Source of the DNA: Pseudomonas sp. TH41
GTDB taxonomy: Bacteria > Pseudomonadota > Gammaproteobacteria > Pseudomonadales > Pseudomonadaceae
DNA length: 64,000 nt
Direction of reading: 5' to 3'
Assembly (NCBI RefSeq): GCF_016650695.1
Contig: NZ_JAEKFH010000008.1
Location: forward strand, 1 to 64,000
The notes below the pieces were generated by a model, which saw only the letters and a list, made by a program, of their open reading frames with translations, was not told the origin of the DNA and made no database searches. This document shows, one piece after another, positions 1 to 8,889 of this stretch (position 1 is the stretch's first letter; the number at the start of each line of letters is the position of its first letter). The translations under genes and the position numbers were made by a program.

Positions 1-96
1 GGAATAAAGCACCGTCCCGGAGCAGCATAAATTTGCACAGTTATTTTCGATTTAGACCACTAGAATAGGTCCACCTTTTTTGGAGCCAGAGCCTTT

Positions 97-756
97 ATGC
101 CAGATCCGGTTGACGCCCCCGGGCTGTCAGAATTACCACTGGACGACTTGGTGGCGTGTCATGAGTGCGATTTGCTGATGCGCAAGCCTGAGCTTGCCCA
201 TGGTGAGAAAGCCCTGTGTCCACGCTGCGGTTACGAGCTTTACGCGCATCGGCACAACGTTGTGCAACGTAGTCTTGCCTTGGTCCTCGCCGCTCTATTG
301 TTATATGTCCCGGCGAACTTTTTACCCATCATGCAGCTCCATCTACTCGGTCATTCGTCGCATGACACGGTCTGGAGAGGCGTTGTCGGCCTGTTCGACA
401 CCGGTATGCAAGGCGTGGCAGTCGTCGTGTTTCTCTGCAGCATGGGGATCCCGTTGTTGAAGTTGCTCTGCCAACTGGTCGTGCTGTTGAGTATTCGTTT
501 TGATGTTGGACGCAGCTATGGCCTCCTGCTCTACCGCATTTATCACCATCTACGCGATTGGGGGATGCTTGAGGTCTACCTCATGGGCGTGTTGGTCGCG
601 ATCGTAAAACTGGCAGATATGGCGACTATTACCGTAGGTCTTGGCTTGGCCTGCTTTATCAGTTTGTTGTTGGTTCAGGTCTGGTTGGAGGTTGTGATGT
701 CGCCTCATCAGATCTGGCAGGCTTTATCAGGAGAGGATGCCCATGCGGGCGATTGA
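97..756 (+). CDS. PqiA/LetA-family membrane protein, first half
   Basis: Inner-membrane partner of an MCE lipid-transport system. The 219-residue protein starts with a zinc-ribbon-like pair, Cys21/Cys24 and Cys41/Cys44, then about four hydrophobic segments (near residues 57-77, 99-130, 155-175 and 178-200). In E. coli PqiA and YebS/LetA two such units are fused in one ~420-residue protein; here each unit is its own gene. It overlaps the second unit by a few bases and is clearly in one operon with it and with the MCE gene. Function (moving phospholipid between inner and outer membranes) is inferred from the family. Family assignment is firm; which paralogue group (Pqi or Let) is less so. Confidence 0.88.
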   Translation: MPDPVDAPGLSELPLDDLVACHECDLLMRKPELAHGEKALCPRCGYELYAHRHNVVQRSLALVLAALLLYVPANFLPIMQLHLLGHSSHDTVWRGVVGLFDTGMQGVAVVVFLCSMGIPLLKLLCQLVVLLSIRFDVGRSYGLLLYRIYHHLRDWGMLEVYLMGVLVAIVKLADMATITVGLGLACFISLLLVQVWLEVVMSPHQIWQALSGEDAHAGD

Positions 757-1366
757 TGCAGGCATTCTGATTTGCGCTGAATGCCATGAATTGAATAAGC
801 AGGAAGCTGACACCGACGAGCAAGTCTGCACCCGCTGCGGTGCCCTGGTTCACGCTCGTCGCCCCAACAGTCTGATGCGTACCTGGGCGTTGCTCGTCAC
901 CGCAGCGATCCTGTACATCCCTGCGAATGTGCTGCCGATCATGACGGTCAGTTCCCTCGGCCAAGGTGATCCCAGCACCATCATGTCCGGCGTGATCCAG
1001 CTGGTTCAGCACGGCATGATTCCAATCGCAGCCGTGGTTTTCATTGCCAGTATCCTGGTCCCGACCTTCAAATTGGTAGGCATCGCGCTGCTGCTGTTTT
1101 CGGTGCAGCGTCGCCAGCCGCTCTCTGCTCGTCAACGTATCTGGATGTATCGCTTTATCGAGTTCATTGGGCGCTGGTCGATGCTGGATATCTTTGTGAT
1201 CGCAATTCTGGTGTCCGTCGTGAATTTCGGACGGCTTGCCAGCATCGAAGCCAATCTTGGCGCCATCGCTTTCGCCAGTGTGGTGATTCTGACGATGTTT
1301 GCCGCAGTTACTTTCGATCCCCGACTGATTTGGGATAACACGGAGTCGGACGACGACTATGACTGA
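743..1366 (+). CDS. PqiA/LetA-family membrane protein, second half
   Basis: Second single-unit PqiA/LetA protein (207 residues). It repeats the architecture of its upstream neighbour: Cys11/Cys14 and Cys29/Cys32 form the zinc-ribbon pair, followed by about four membrane segments, with the conserved 'YIPANVLPIM' stretch in the first. I chose the ATG at 743 because the AGGAG at 729-733 is only three bases from the ATG at 737 but nine from 743. The end overlaps the MCE gene by 8 bases, so the three are translated as a unit. Together the two halves should equal one E. coli LetA or PqiA. Confidence 0.87.
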   Translation: MRAIDAGILICAECHELNKQEADTDEQVCTRCGALVHARRPNSLMRTWALLVTAAILYIPANVLPIMTVSSLGQGDPSTIMSGVIQLVQHGMIPIAAVVFIASILVPTFKLVGIALLLFSVQRRQPLSARQRIWMYRFIEFIGRWSMLDIFVIAILVSVVNFGRLASIEANLGAIAFASVVILTMFAAVTFDPRLIWDNTESDDDYD

Positions 1367-3662
1367 TTTACCTACAGCTAAAACCCGACCGGCCTCGAAC
1401 TGGTCTGCCATTTGGGTGTTGCCCCTGATCGCCTTGATCATCGGCGGCTGGCTCGGCTGGCGTGCCTACACCGAAACCGGCATCGAAGTTCAGGTGCGTT
1501 TCGATAGTGGCGAAGGCATTCAGGCCAACAAGACTGAAGTCGTCTACAAAGGCATGTCGGTCGGTAAGGTGAAAACCCTCAAGCTCGACGACGAAGGCGC
1601 CTCCAAAGGTGTGATCGCCACCATCGAGATGAACAAGGACGTGGAGCAATACCTCAGGACCAGCACGCGCTTCTGGCTGGTCAAACCCAGCGTGACGCTG
1701 GCCGGTATCACTGGCCTGGAAACCCTGGTGTCGGGCAACTACGTAGCCATCAGTCCTGGCGAAGGCGAACCGACTCGCAAGTTCAAGGCCTTGGCGGAAG
1801 AGCCACCGTTGTCGGACGCCAAGCCCGGATTGCACCTGACCATCAAGGCGGATCGCCTCGGCTCGCTGAACCGCGGGAGCCCAGTGTTCTACAAGCAGAT
1901 CAAAGTCGGCCAGATCAAAAGCTACTTGCTGTCCGAAGACCAAAGCACGGTTGAACTCAAAGTGTTCATCGAGCCAACGTACGCCAAGCTGGTGCGCAAA
2001 CACACGCGTTTCTGGAATGCCAGCGGCATCAGCATCGACGCTAACCTGTCCGGTGTGAAAGTGCGCAGTGAGTCGCTGGCCAGCATCGTCGCGGGTGGTA
2101 TCGCGTTCGCCACGCCGGAAAACCGCAAGGACAGCCCGCCCACCGATCCGAGTCTGCCGTTCCGTCTCTACGAGGACTTCGATGCCGCCGCGGCCGGTAT
2201 TCGGGTCAAGGTCAAACTCAGCGATTTCGAAGGTTTGCAGGCCGGTCGCACGCCGGTGATGTACAAGGGCATCCAGGTCGGCAATCTGAAAGCACTGAAG
2301 ATCGATCCCGATCTCTCCGCTGCTACCGCCGAATTGACCCTGGACCCGCTGGCCGAAGATTATCTGGTCGAAGGCACTCAGTTTTGGGTGGTCAAACCGT
2401 CGATCTCCCTTGCGGGCATCACCGGTTTGGAAGCCCTGGTCAAAGGTAACTACATCGCCGTGCGCCCCGGCGACAAAGGCGCAGCGCCACAACGTGAGTT
2501 CGTGGCACGGCCCAAGGCGCCGCCGCTTGATTTGCGTTCACCGGGCTTGCACCTGGTGTTGTTCACCGAGAACCTCGGTTCACTGGAAGTCGGCAGCCCG
2601 ATTCTCTACAAGCAGGTCAAGGTAGGTTCGGTGCAGAGTTATCAGTTCTCACGCACTAAAAAGCAGTTGGTAATCGGCGTACACATCGAGAAGGAATACG
2701 AAGGTCTGGTTAACGCCTCGACACGATTCTGGAATGCCAGTGGCATCACGCTGACGGGGGGACTCACTGGTGGAATCCAGGTCAAAAGTGAGTCGCTGCA
2801 AAGCCTGATGGCCGGCGGCATTGCCTTCGAAACACCGGAAGCAAAAGCGCCGCTGCAGAAACGTATTCCACGTTTCCGTCTGTTCGCCAGCCATGACGAC
2901 GCCAACCAGAAAGGCACGGTGGTCACGATCAAGGTCGATCGCGCCGATGGTTTGCGCAGCGGCACACCGGTGAGGTTCAAAGGTTTGGATGTCGGCAAGA
3001 TTGAAGACGTCGACCTCACGGATGACCTGCAATCGGTGATGCTCACTGCGCGAATCACCGAAGTGCCTGAGCGTATCGCCCGGGTAGGCAGTCAGTTTTG
3101 GGTAGTCAAACCAGAATTGGGTCTGATCAAAACGTCGAATCTGGAGACGTTGGTCACCGGCCAATACATCGAAGTTCAGCCTGCAGCGAAAAACCTCGGC
3201 CCGCAGAAGAACTTTGTCGCCCTGGCCAATCCACCGGAAACCGCCCTGCAAGAACCCGGTTTGAGTCTGGTCCTGAGCGCCGCTCGCCGTGGTTCGCTGA
3301 AAACCGGCGTACCGGTGACGTATCGCGAGATCACCGTGGGCAAGGTGACGGGCTACGAACTGGGCCAGACCGCTGATCGTGTGTTGGTGCACATCCTGAT
3401 TGAGCCGAAGTACGCGCCATTGGTGCGCAGCGGCACGCGATTCTGGAATACCAGCGGTTTCGGTTTCGACTACGGCTTGTTCAAAGGCGCGACGGTCCGT
3501 ACTGAATCGCTGGAGACCCTGATTCAGGGTGGCATCGCTTTCGCCACGCCGGACGGTGATCGCATGGGGAGCCCCGCGCGGCCTGAGCAAACATTCCCAC
3601 TGTTCGATAAGTTTGAAGAAGAGTGGCTGACCTGGGCGCCGAAAATTTCGATCGGTAAGTAG
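1359..3662 (+). CDS. MCE-family lipid transport protein with six MCE repeats (PqiB/LetB type)
   Basis: 767 residues: a short cytoplasmic N-terminus, one membrane anchor (about 18-38, 'WVLPLIALIIGGWLGW') and then six MCE units. Each unit opens with a strand like 'GIEVQVRFDSGEGI' or 'GLHLTIKADRLGSL' and a 'YKGMSVGKV/YKQIKVGQI' turn. E. coli PqiB has three MCE domains and YebT/LetB seven, both forming hexameric tubes or barrels spanning the periplasm, so this is an intermediate length. No PqiC-like lipoprotein gene follows, which is closer to the Let arrangement. Role in envelope lipid transport is inferred from the family. Confidence 0.9.
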   Translation: MTDLPTAKTRPASNWSAIWVLPLIALIIGGWLGWRAYTETGIEVQVRFDSGEGIQANKTEVVYKGMSVGKVKTLKLDDEGASKGVIATIEMNKDVEQYLRTSTRFWLVKPSVTLAGITGLETLVSGNYVAISPGEGEPTRKFKALAEEPPLSDAKPGLHLTIKADRLGSLNRGSPVFYKQIKVGQIKSYLLSEDQSTVELKVFIEPTYAKLVRKHTRFWNASGISIDANLSGVKVRSESLASIVAGGIAFATPENRKDSPPTDPSLPFRLYEDFDAAAAGIRVKVKLSDFEGLQAGRTPVMYKGIQVGNLKALKIDPDLSAATAELTLDPLAEDYLVEGTQFWVVKPSISLAGITGLEALVKGNYIAVRPGDKGAAPQREFVARPKAPPLDLRSPGLHLVLFTENLGSLEVGSPILYKQVKVGSVQSYQFSRTKKQLVIGVHIEKEYEGLVNASTRFWNASGITLTGGLTGGIQVKSESLQSLMAGGIAFETPEAKAPLQKRIPRFRLFASHDDANQKGTVVTIKVDRADGLRSGTPVRFKGLDVGKIEDVDLTDDLQSVMLTARITEVPERIARVGSQFWVVKPELGLIKTSNLETLVTGQYIEVQPAAKNLGPQKNFVALANPPETALQEPGLSLVLSAARRGSLKTGVPVTYREITVGKVTGYELGQTADRVLVHILIEPKYAPLVRSGTRFWNTSGFGFDYGLFKGATVRTESLETLIQGGIAFATPDGDRMGSPARPEQTFPLFDKFEEEWLTWAPKISIGK

Positions 3663-3693
3663 CAGGCAGTTCATAGGGCGTCTGTGATGACGC

Positions 3694-3788
3694 CTTCGCG
3701 AGCAAGCTCGCTCCCACATTGAATCTATGTCGATCATCGCATTTGTGTACGACACCGATCCAATGTAGGAGCGAGCTTGCTCGCGAAG
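3694..3788. repeat. Paired inverted REP (GCGAGC family)
   Basis: Two facing copies of the TAGGAGCGAGCTTGCTCGCG-type sequence, each itself a hairpin, separated by about 50 bases, between the convergent MCE and mksB genes. Confidence 0.9.
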
Positions 3789-3829
3789 AGGCCCTCAAGC
3801 TCACTGAAAGCATTCAAAAATGCAGCCAC

Positions 3830-3866
3830 AAAAAAAGGCCGCGATCCATTGGATCGCGGCCTTTTT
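3830..3866. terminator. Bidirectional rho-independent terminator
   Basis: A GGCCGCGATCC stem with its exact complement is flanked by an A-run on the left and a T-run on the right, so it can end transcription from the pqi/let genes and from the mks operon. Confidence 0.85.
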
Positions 3867-3884
3867 CGTATCTAACGGTTCAAA

Positions 3885-6725
3885 TCAGACCGCATCCAGC
3901 TCCGGCTCATCCGCTTGCACGATGATCGTCGGTTTCACTTCATCGTGACGACGGATGTACTTCCAGTCCGCTTCGTCGATGTAGATCCCGTTCGGCCCGC
4001 TGCCGCCTTCCAGGTCGATGGCGACACTGGCGCAAACCTGCGGCTTCACACTCGCCAGGATCGGCACGAAGCCCAGTTGCAGGCTGGTTTCCAGCAAGGC
4101 TGCCTGGTTCTTCTCGTCGATGTCCGCCGCCTCGTCGAGGTAGTACGGCAGACGCACCCGGCCGGCCTGGTCGCGGTCCATCAAGTGCAGCAACAAGTAC
4201 ATGTTGGTGAGCGCTTTGATGGTCATCGTGGTGCCGTTGGAAGCGGCGCCATCGATGTCGGTGTGAATCACCGGTTGACCGTTGACCTTGGTGATTTCGA
4301 ACGCGAGCTCGAACAAGTCCTTGAGGCCGAGCTGGTTGTGGTTCGCCGCCACCAGCCGTGCCAAATACTCCTTGGCCTCTTCGTTCTTGTTGTCCTGATC
4401 CGCGCTTTGGCTCAGGTCGAAGACGGAAAGTGTTTCACCTTCTTCGTACTGGCCGGCACTGTGGATGATCTGGTCGATGTGCTTGAGCGCCTCTTTGTTC
4501 GGCGCGAGCACGATACGGAAACTCTGCAGGTTGGAGACCTGACGCTTGTTGATCTCGCGATTGAACAGCGCCAGTTGGTGCTCGAGGCTGTCGTAGTCGC
4601 TACGAATGTTACGCAGGGTCCGAGCGATGTCGGTGACCGCCGCACGGCGCGCCTTGCCAAGGGTCAGTGCTTCATCGGTGCGGTGCGCGTACGCGTTGAT
4701 CAACAATTGCAGACGACGCTCCATATCGTCTTCGCTGTCGAACTTGGCCACGCCTTTGAGGCGAACCTGAGCGTACAGCGCTTCGATCTGACCATCGCTG
4801 CGCTGCAACCCCTGCCAACTGTCCTGATAGTCATTGAGCAGCGGCAGCAGATTGTCCATGGAGTCGTCGATCGGGTCCATGAACGGTGTACCGAACGGCA
4901 GGTCTGCCGGCAACAACTGACGGCGGCGCAGAGCGTCGTCGAGTGTGCGTTGCTTGGCTTCCATATCGCCGATCTGCCGTCCGACCAGTTGCAGCTTGGC
5001 CGACAGTTGCTGGACACGTTCGGTGAAGGCGTCGCTGGAGCGCTTCAGTTCATCCTGTGCGGCTTCCATTTGCGCCAGCTGTTCCAGCTTGTCGCCTTCC
5101 TCGGCGCTCAGGGTTTGCGCGCGACGGAAATCTTCCAGGGCTTTCTGCGCGTCCAGCACTTGCTGGTACAACGCTTCAGTCTGGGTTTTGCTGGCCGCGC
5201 GGTCTGCTGCAACCGCTTGCTGGGTTTTCAGTTGCTTGAGCTCTTTGTCCAGGCGCTCTTTCTGATCGCGCAATGCCGCGCGGTCAGCCAAGGCTTGTAG
5301 CGCTGGCGGCTCGATGTGCGAGAGGTCGATGGACAGGCCCGGCACCTCGAAACGCTCACCCTTGAAGCCATCGAGGATCAGCTCCATGGATTTGACCCAC
5401 TGACCGTCCTCGTCCAGCGCAATCCCGTGCTCGCCCAGCGGCAGGCTGAACAGCGCGCTATTGAACAGGCGCATCAGGCGCTCTACATCCTGTTGCGAGA
5501 ATTCTTCGCGCAGACGGGCGTAGCTGTTGTTGTCGGCGTGATCGAGTTGTTGCTTGACCGACTTCAGGCGTTTTTCCAGATCCCGCAGACGTTCTTCCAA
5601 ATCCTCGGCGGTGAATTGGCGCGACTGCGCCAGCGCACCGGCCAGCTCATCGTGCGCGTCCTTGGCGGCGAGCAGTTGCTGCTCCAGGACTTTAACGTCA
5701 TCGACTAACGCGAAGCGATGCTTGAGCACCGACAGCTCGCCGAGCCAGCGCTGGATGCCGGTGATTTCCCGCTCCAGACGCATCAGCTCCTGAGTGCCGC
5801 CGCGTTGATCGTTTTGCAATGCGTCTTGCTCGTTGCGGTAGTGCTCGGCCTGAATCGTCAGCTCTTCCTTGCGCGCACTGGCGTAGTCCGACCAGGTGCC
5901 GAGCAGGGAATCGAGCAGCGGCGAGATCCGGTGCAATTTGCCGCGCAGGATATTGCGCTGGGTCACGCCTGCCGCGAGGGCTTCGACCAGTGGGCCGGCG
6001 GTGACCAGCGAGTTGTAGTCCTGCTCCATGCGTCGTACGTCGCGGAACGCTTCTTCGCACGCGGCGATGTAGTCGACACTGCCGGAACGCAGGCTGTGTT
6101 CGAACGCATCGAGAAACAGCTGCTTGAGCTTGGCCGCTGTGATTTCGCGCATGTGCAGCAGGTTGATGAACAACGCGCGGAAAGTCTTAAGGCTCTGTTC
6201 GCTGGTGGAACGCAGCGGGATCAGCGTCAAGTCCAGCGGAATCGAGGTGTGACCGCCAACCAGCAAGCGACGCAATTCATCCGGCTTGAGTTCGTAGGCT
6301 TTCAGGCCCTCGCGCTCAAGGTTGGTGAACAGCTCTTTCTGGCGCAGGCAGGTGTCGTTTTTCTGATAGTGAGCCAGATCGAGTTTGCCGGCGTAGGCAA
6401 AGAACTGGTGACCGAAACCACCGCCCGGGCCGCGACCCACCACGCCGATGACGTGAGGTCCGTGGGGCAGCGAGACTTCGACGAGGATGTAACTGGTGTC
6501 CGAGGCGAAGTAAAAGCGCCGGGACTGTTCCAGGCTGTACTTGCCGAAACTCATGTCCGACATGCGCGCCAGAATCGGAAACTGCAAGGCGTTGATCGAC
6601 GCGGATTTACCGAGGTTGTTCGCGCCGTAGACCGACAGCGGTTCTTCCAGCGGGAACAGGCCGAGACTGTAACCGGCGGTGTTCAAAAGGGCGAAGCGGC
6701 GAATGCCGTAGCGTTCCTTGCTCAT
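3885..6725 (-). CDS. mksB: MksB, SMC-like ATPase of the MksBEF condensin
   Basis: 946-residue MukB/SMC-like ATPase that organises chromosomal DNA with MksE and MksF. Walker A is 'GANNLGKS' at 34-41. Walker B lies in 'YYLDEAADID' near 861, and the region between is rich in Glu/Gln/Lys heptads as expected for long coiled coils. It is far shorter than MukB (about 1,480), as known for the MksB family. The start overlaps the mksE stop as ATGA. This is the last gene of the F-E-B operon. No mksG (Toprim nuclease) follows: the next features are a terminator and the convergent MCE gene. This argues for a chromosome-organising rather than Wadjet-type plasmid-defence role (inference). Confidence 0.88.
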   Translation of the reverse strand: MSKERYGIRRFALLNTAGYSLGLFPLEEPLSVYGANNLGKSASINALQFPILARMSDMSFGKYSLEQSRRFYFASDTSYILVEVSLPHGPHVIGVVGRGPGGGFGHQFFAYAGKLDLAHYQKNDTCLRQKELFTNLEREGLKAYELKPDELRRLLVGGHTSIPLDLTLIPLRSTSEQSLKTFRALFINLLHMREITAAKLKQLFLDAFEHSLRSGSVDYIAACEEAFRDVRRMEQDYNSLVTAGPLVEALAAGVTQRNILRGKLHRISPLLDSLLGTWSDYASARKEELTIQAEHYRNEQDALQNDQRGGTQELMRLEREITGIQRWLGELSVLKHRFALVDDVKVLEQQLLAAKDAHDELAGALAQSRQFTAEDLEERLRDLEKRLKSVKQQLDHADNNSYARLREEFSQQDVERLMRLFNSALFSLPLGEHGIALDEDGQWVKSMELILDGFKGERFEVPGLSIDLSHIEPPALQALADRAALRDQKERLDKELKQLKTQQAVAADRAASKTQTEALYQQVLDAQKALEDFRRAQTLSAEEGDKLEQLAQMEAAQDELKRSSDAFTERVQQLSAKLQLVGRQIGDMEAKQRTLDDALRRRQLLPADLPFGTPFMDPIDDSMDNLLPLLNDYQDSWQGLQRSDGQIEALYAQVRLKGVAKFDSEDDMERRLQLLINAYAHRTDEALTLGKARRAAVTDIARTLRNIRSDYDSLEHQLALFNREINKRQVSNLQSFRIVLAPNKEALKHIDQIIHSAGQYEEGETLSVFDLSQSADQDNKNEEAKEYLARLVAANHNQLGLKDLFELAFEITKVNGQPVIHTDIDGAASNGTTMTIKALTNMYLLLHLMDRDQAGRVRLPYYLDEAADIDEKNQAALLETSLQLGFVPILASVKPQVCASVAIDLEGGSGPNGIYIDEADWKYIRRHDEVKPTIIVQADEPELDAV

Positions 6726-7423
6726 GCGTCGGTCTCCTGTTCTTCGGCAATGGCACGGGCCATCGCGTCTTCTTCGCTTTCTTCTTCGAAGTCGCTAAGG
6801 TCCAGCGGATCATCGGTCTGCAGCAGCTTTTCGTCGCTGTCGTCGTCGATCAACACCGGAACCGGCAGAGGTAGCACGCTGTGCAGGCTGGCCGCCAGAT
6901 CGCGGTCCTGCTGAACCGACAGGCAGACATCGAGGAATCGGTGCATCGGCGGCAGGAAACGGTAGACGCCGTTTTCTTCGCCGGCAAAACCGAGTTGGGT
7001 CATGCGGCGCATGATTTTTTCTTCGAGCTCTTCGACAGTCTGCACCTCCGCCTGGATGAACAGGTCGCGGTACTTTTCCAGTAAGGAAGGCAATTCATCG
7101 CGGCCAAGGCTGCCGCCGTCGAGTACGGCGACGGGGTCACGACCCTGATCTGCCAGATGCTCGACGAGGATGAAGGTGAACAGCGCCAGACGTTGCGCCG
7201 TTTTATTCACCGCCGCCGCGGCGAGGTCCGGGACGAAGTAGTAGAAGCCGCGGGTGTCGCAGACCAGTTCAAAGCCCAATGCCTTGAACAGCGTGCGGTA
7301 CTGGTCCTGGAAGTTCGACAGTTGTGCGTACAGTTCCGGGTCACGGCGGCTGACGTGGTAGCCCTTGAACAGCTCGCGAAAGATCGGCGCCAGCTGGGAC
7401 AGTTCGGATAGATCAAGATGCAT
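6722..7423 (-). CDS. mksE: MksE, condensin accessory subunit
   Basis: 233 residues, the small winged-helix subunit that bridges the MksF kleisin and MksB heads. It is recognised mainly from its position between mksF and mksB and its size; the acidic C-terminal tail (DDDSDEKLLQTDDPLDLSDFE) is visible. Its start overlaps the mksF end by 11 bases and its stop overlaps the mksB start by 4, so the three products are translationally coupled, which suits a fixed-stoichiometry complex. Confidence 0.82.
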   Translation of the reverse strand: MHLDLSELSQLAPIFRELFKGYHVSRRDPELYAQLSNFQDQYRTLFKALGFELVCDTRGFYYFVPDLAAAAVNKTAQRLALFTFILVEHLADQGRDPVAVLDGGSLGRDELPSLLEKYRDLFIQAEVQTVEELEEKIMRRMTQLGFAGEENGVYRFLPPMHRFLDVCLSVQQDRDLAASLHSVLPLPVPVLIDDDSDEKLLQTDDPLDLSDFEEESEEDAMARAIAEEQETDA

Positions 7424-8690
7424 GTGGAATGCTCGCAGAATCCTCGGCGGCGATGTCGCCGGCCGAGAGCAGGGCGAAGGAGCGCAGGCTGACCTGGTGC
7501 TCGTGAGTGTGGTAGTCGCGACGCTCCAGACGCTCGCGTTTGAAGCGTTTTTCCCGCGACAGGCGCGAGAACCAATAAAGTAATTCGTCGGTGGCGCCGT
7601 CCGGTTCCTGGTCCAGCAGCCAGGTCATCAGGTCCGGCATCGGCAGGGCGTCCTCGCAGCGTTCGAGCATTTCCCGAACCGTGCGTGGCGCGCGCGGTGC
7701 TTCGCCTTTCTGAGTCTTGTGGGCCTTGGGGAAGCGCGCCGGTTTCGGTTCGAATCGGGCCAGTGCATACACGTAGGCCTCGACCTGACTGGCACTGCCG
7801 AGGAATGTGCTTTGCGGGCGGGTGAACATCGGCATGGCGGCTTGCGGCACCGCATCGATGCCTTTGCGACGGATGGCCGCCAGCGCCAGCGCTGCGCCAC
7901 GGGTCACGGCGTTGTGGCGACGGGCTTCTTCGCGCAGCGGCAGCAACAGTTCGCGGGCGTGGCGTAGGGTCAGCTGGGCGCTGGTCTGCATTTCGAGGAT
8001 GCGCGCGTGGGTGCGTAGCAGCATGTCGTCATCGACCAAGTGACCGAGGCGCTGCTGGTCGGTGAGCATCTTCAACAGGACGTTTTCGACCTTGCGCACG
8101 CCTTGTTCGAAGGCGCCATCGGCGTTCACCAACTGAATCATCGGCTCGACGTATTCATCCCAGGTCGCCAGCACTTCAGCATAACGCTGACGCAATGGAA
8201 TCTGCCGGTCGCTGGTCTTGGCGCGTTCGGCGACGGCCACCAGGGCCTGTTCATCGTTGGCGAGCTTCTTCAGAACGTCTCGCACACGCATGTCGAGCAG
8301 GCGCAACTGGCGCGCCAGGTCGTCACCGTCGCGGATGTCGAACGCGTCCTGAATGTAACCGGCCAGGCGCTCGAGGTGGCGCAAGTAGGCTTCGATTTCC
8401 AGGCACAGGCCCAGACGGTGCTCACGGCGCAGGTAAGCGAGGAAGTCATGGATCTGGGCGTTGAGCTCGAAACGGTTCGGGCTTTTCGCCACGGGAACCA
8501 GAATGTCGAGGCGGATCCACACGTCCAGCAGGCTGGTGATGTCCTGCGGCGTACTGTCGAGTTGCTGGGCGGCCAACTGTGAACGCAGTTCGTTGAGGCT
8601 CAAGGTGCCCTGGTCGAAGTGCTCGCACAGTGGCTCCAGAAGTGCCCAGTGTTCAGCGAGGGCGCGCAAGACGCGCTTGGGTTCGATCAT
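7413..8690 (-). CDS. mksF: MksF, kleisin subunit of the MksBEF condensin
   Basis: First gene of the condensin operon; a MukF-like kleisin with an N-terminal winged-helix region ('MIEPKRVLRALAEHW...'), a helical middle and a C-terminal part that would contact the ATPase head. I placed the start at the ATG at 8690 (425 residues); a GTG at 8756 would add 22 residues, and neither has a convincing Shine-Dalgarno sequence. The divergent psi-subunit gene starts 200 bases away. Identity rests on operon order F-E-B together with the obvious SMC ATPase. Confidence 0.8.
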   Translation of the reverse strand: MIEPKRVLRALAEHWALLEPLCEHFDQGTLSLNELRSQLAAQQLDSTPQDITSLLDVWIRLDILVPVAKSPNRFELNAQIHDFLAYLRREHRLGLCLEIEAYLRHLERLAGYIQDAFDIRDGDDLARQLRLLDMRVRDVLKKLANDEQALVAVAERAKTSDRQIPLRQRYAEVLATWDEYVEPMIQLVNADGAFEQGVRKVENVLLKMLTDQQRLGHLVDDDMLLRTHARILEMQTSAQLTLRHARELLLPLREEARRHNAVTRGAALALAAIRRKGIDAVPQAAMPMFTRPQSTFLGSASQVEAYVYALARFEPKPARFPKAHKTQKGEAPRAPRTVREMLERCEDALPMPDLMTWLLDQEPDGATDELLYWFSRLSREKRFKRERLERRDYHTHEHQVSLRSFALLSAGDIAAEDSASIPHAS

Positions 8691-8889
8691 CGGAATGGCC
8701 GGCTGGTTGGCGATTAAAAGCCGCGATTGTACTTCATCGCAGGCGTGGCGCTTCACTCTCGGGACGGGCTGTCGCCATTTTTCATAGGTGGAAAGACTAT
8801 CGGTGAAGTCTATCGATCAACAGCGCGGGCGATCTTGAGCGAAGGGCGGTAGAATCACCGCACTTTAGTTATCCACAAGTGGCCGACCT

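Noticed and set aside
3915..5300. 461-codon open frame on the plus strand opposite mksB
   Set aside because: It is the antisense shadow of the Glu/Gln-rich coiled-coil ATPase; composition is low-complexity Val/Gln/Leu with no domain and no ribosome site.
3885..8690. Complete Wadjet (JetABCD) plasmid-defence system
   Set aside because: The fourth gene, the Toprim nuclease, is missing on both sides of the operon.
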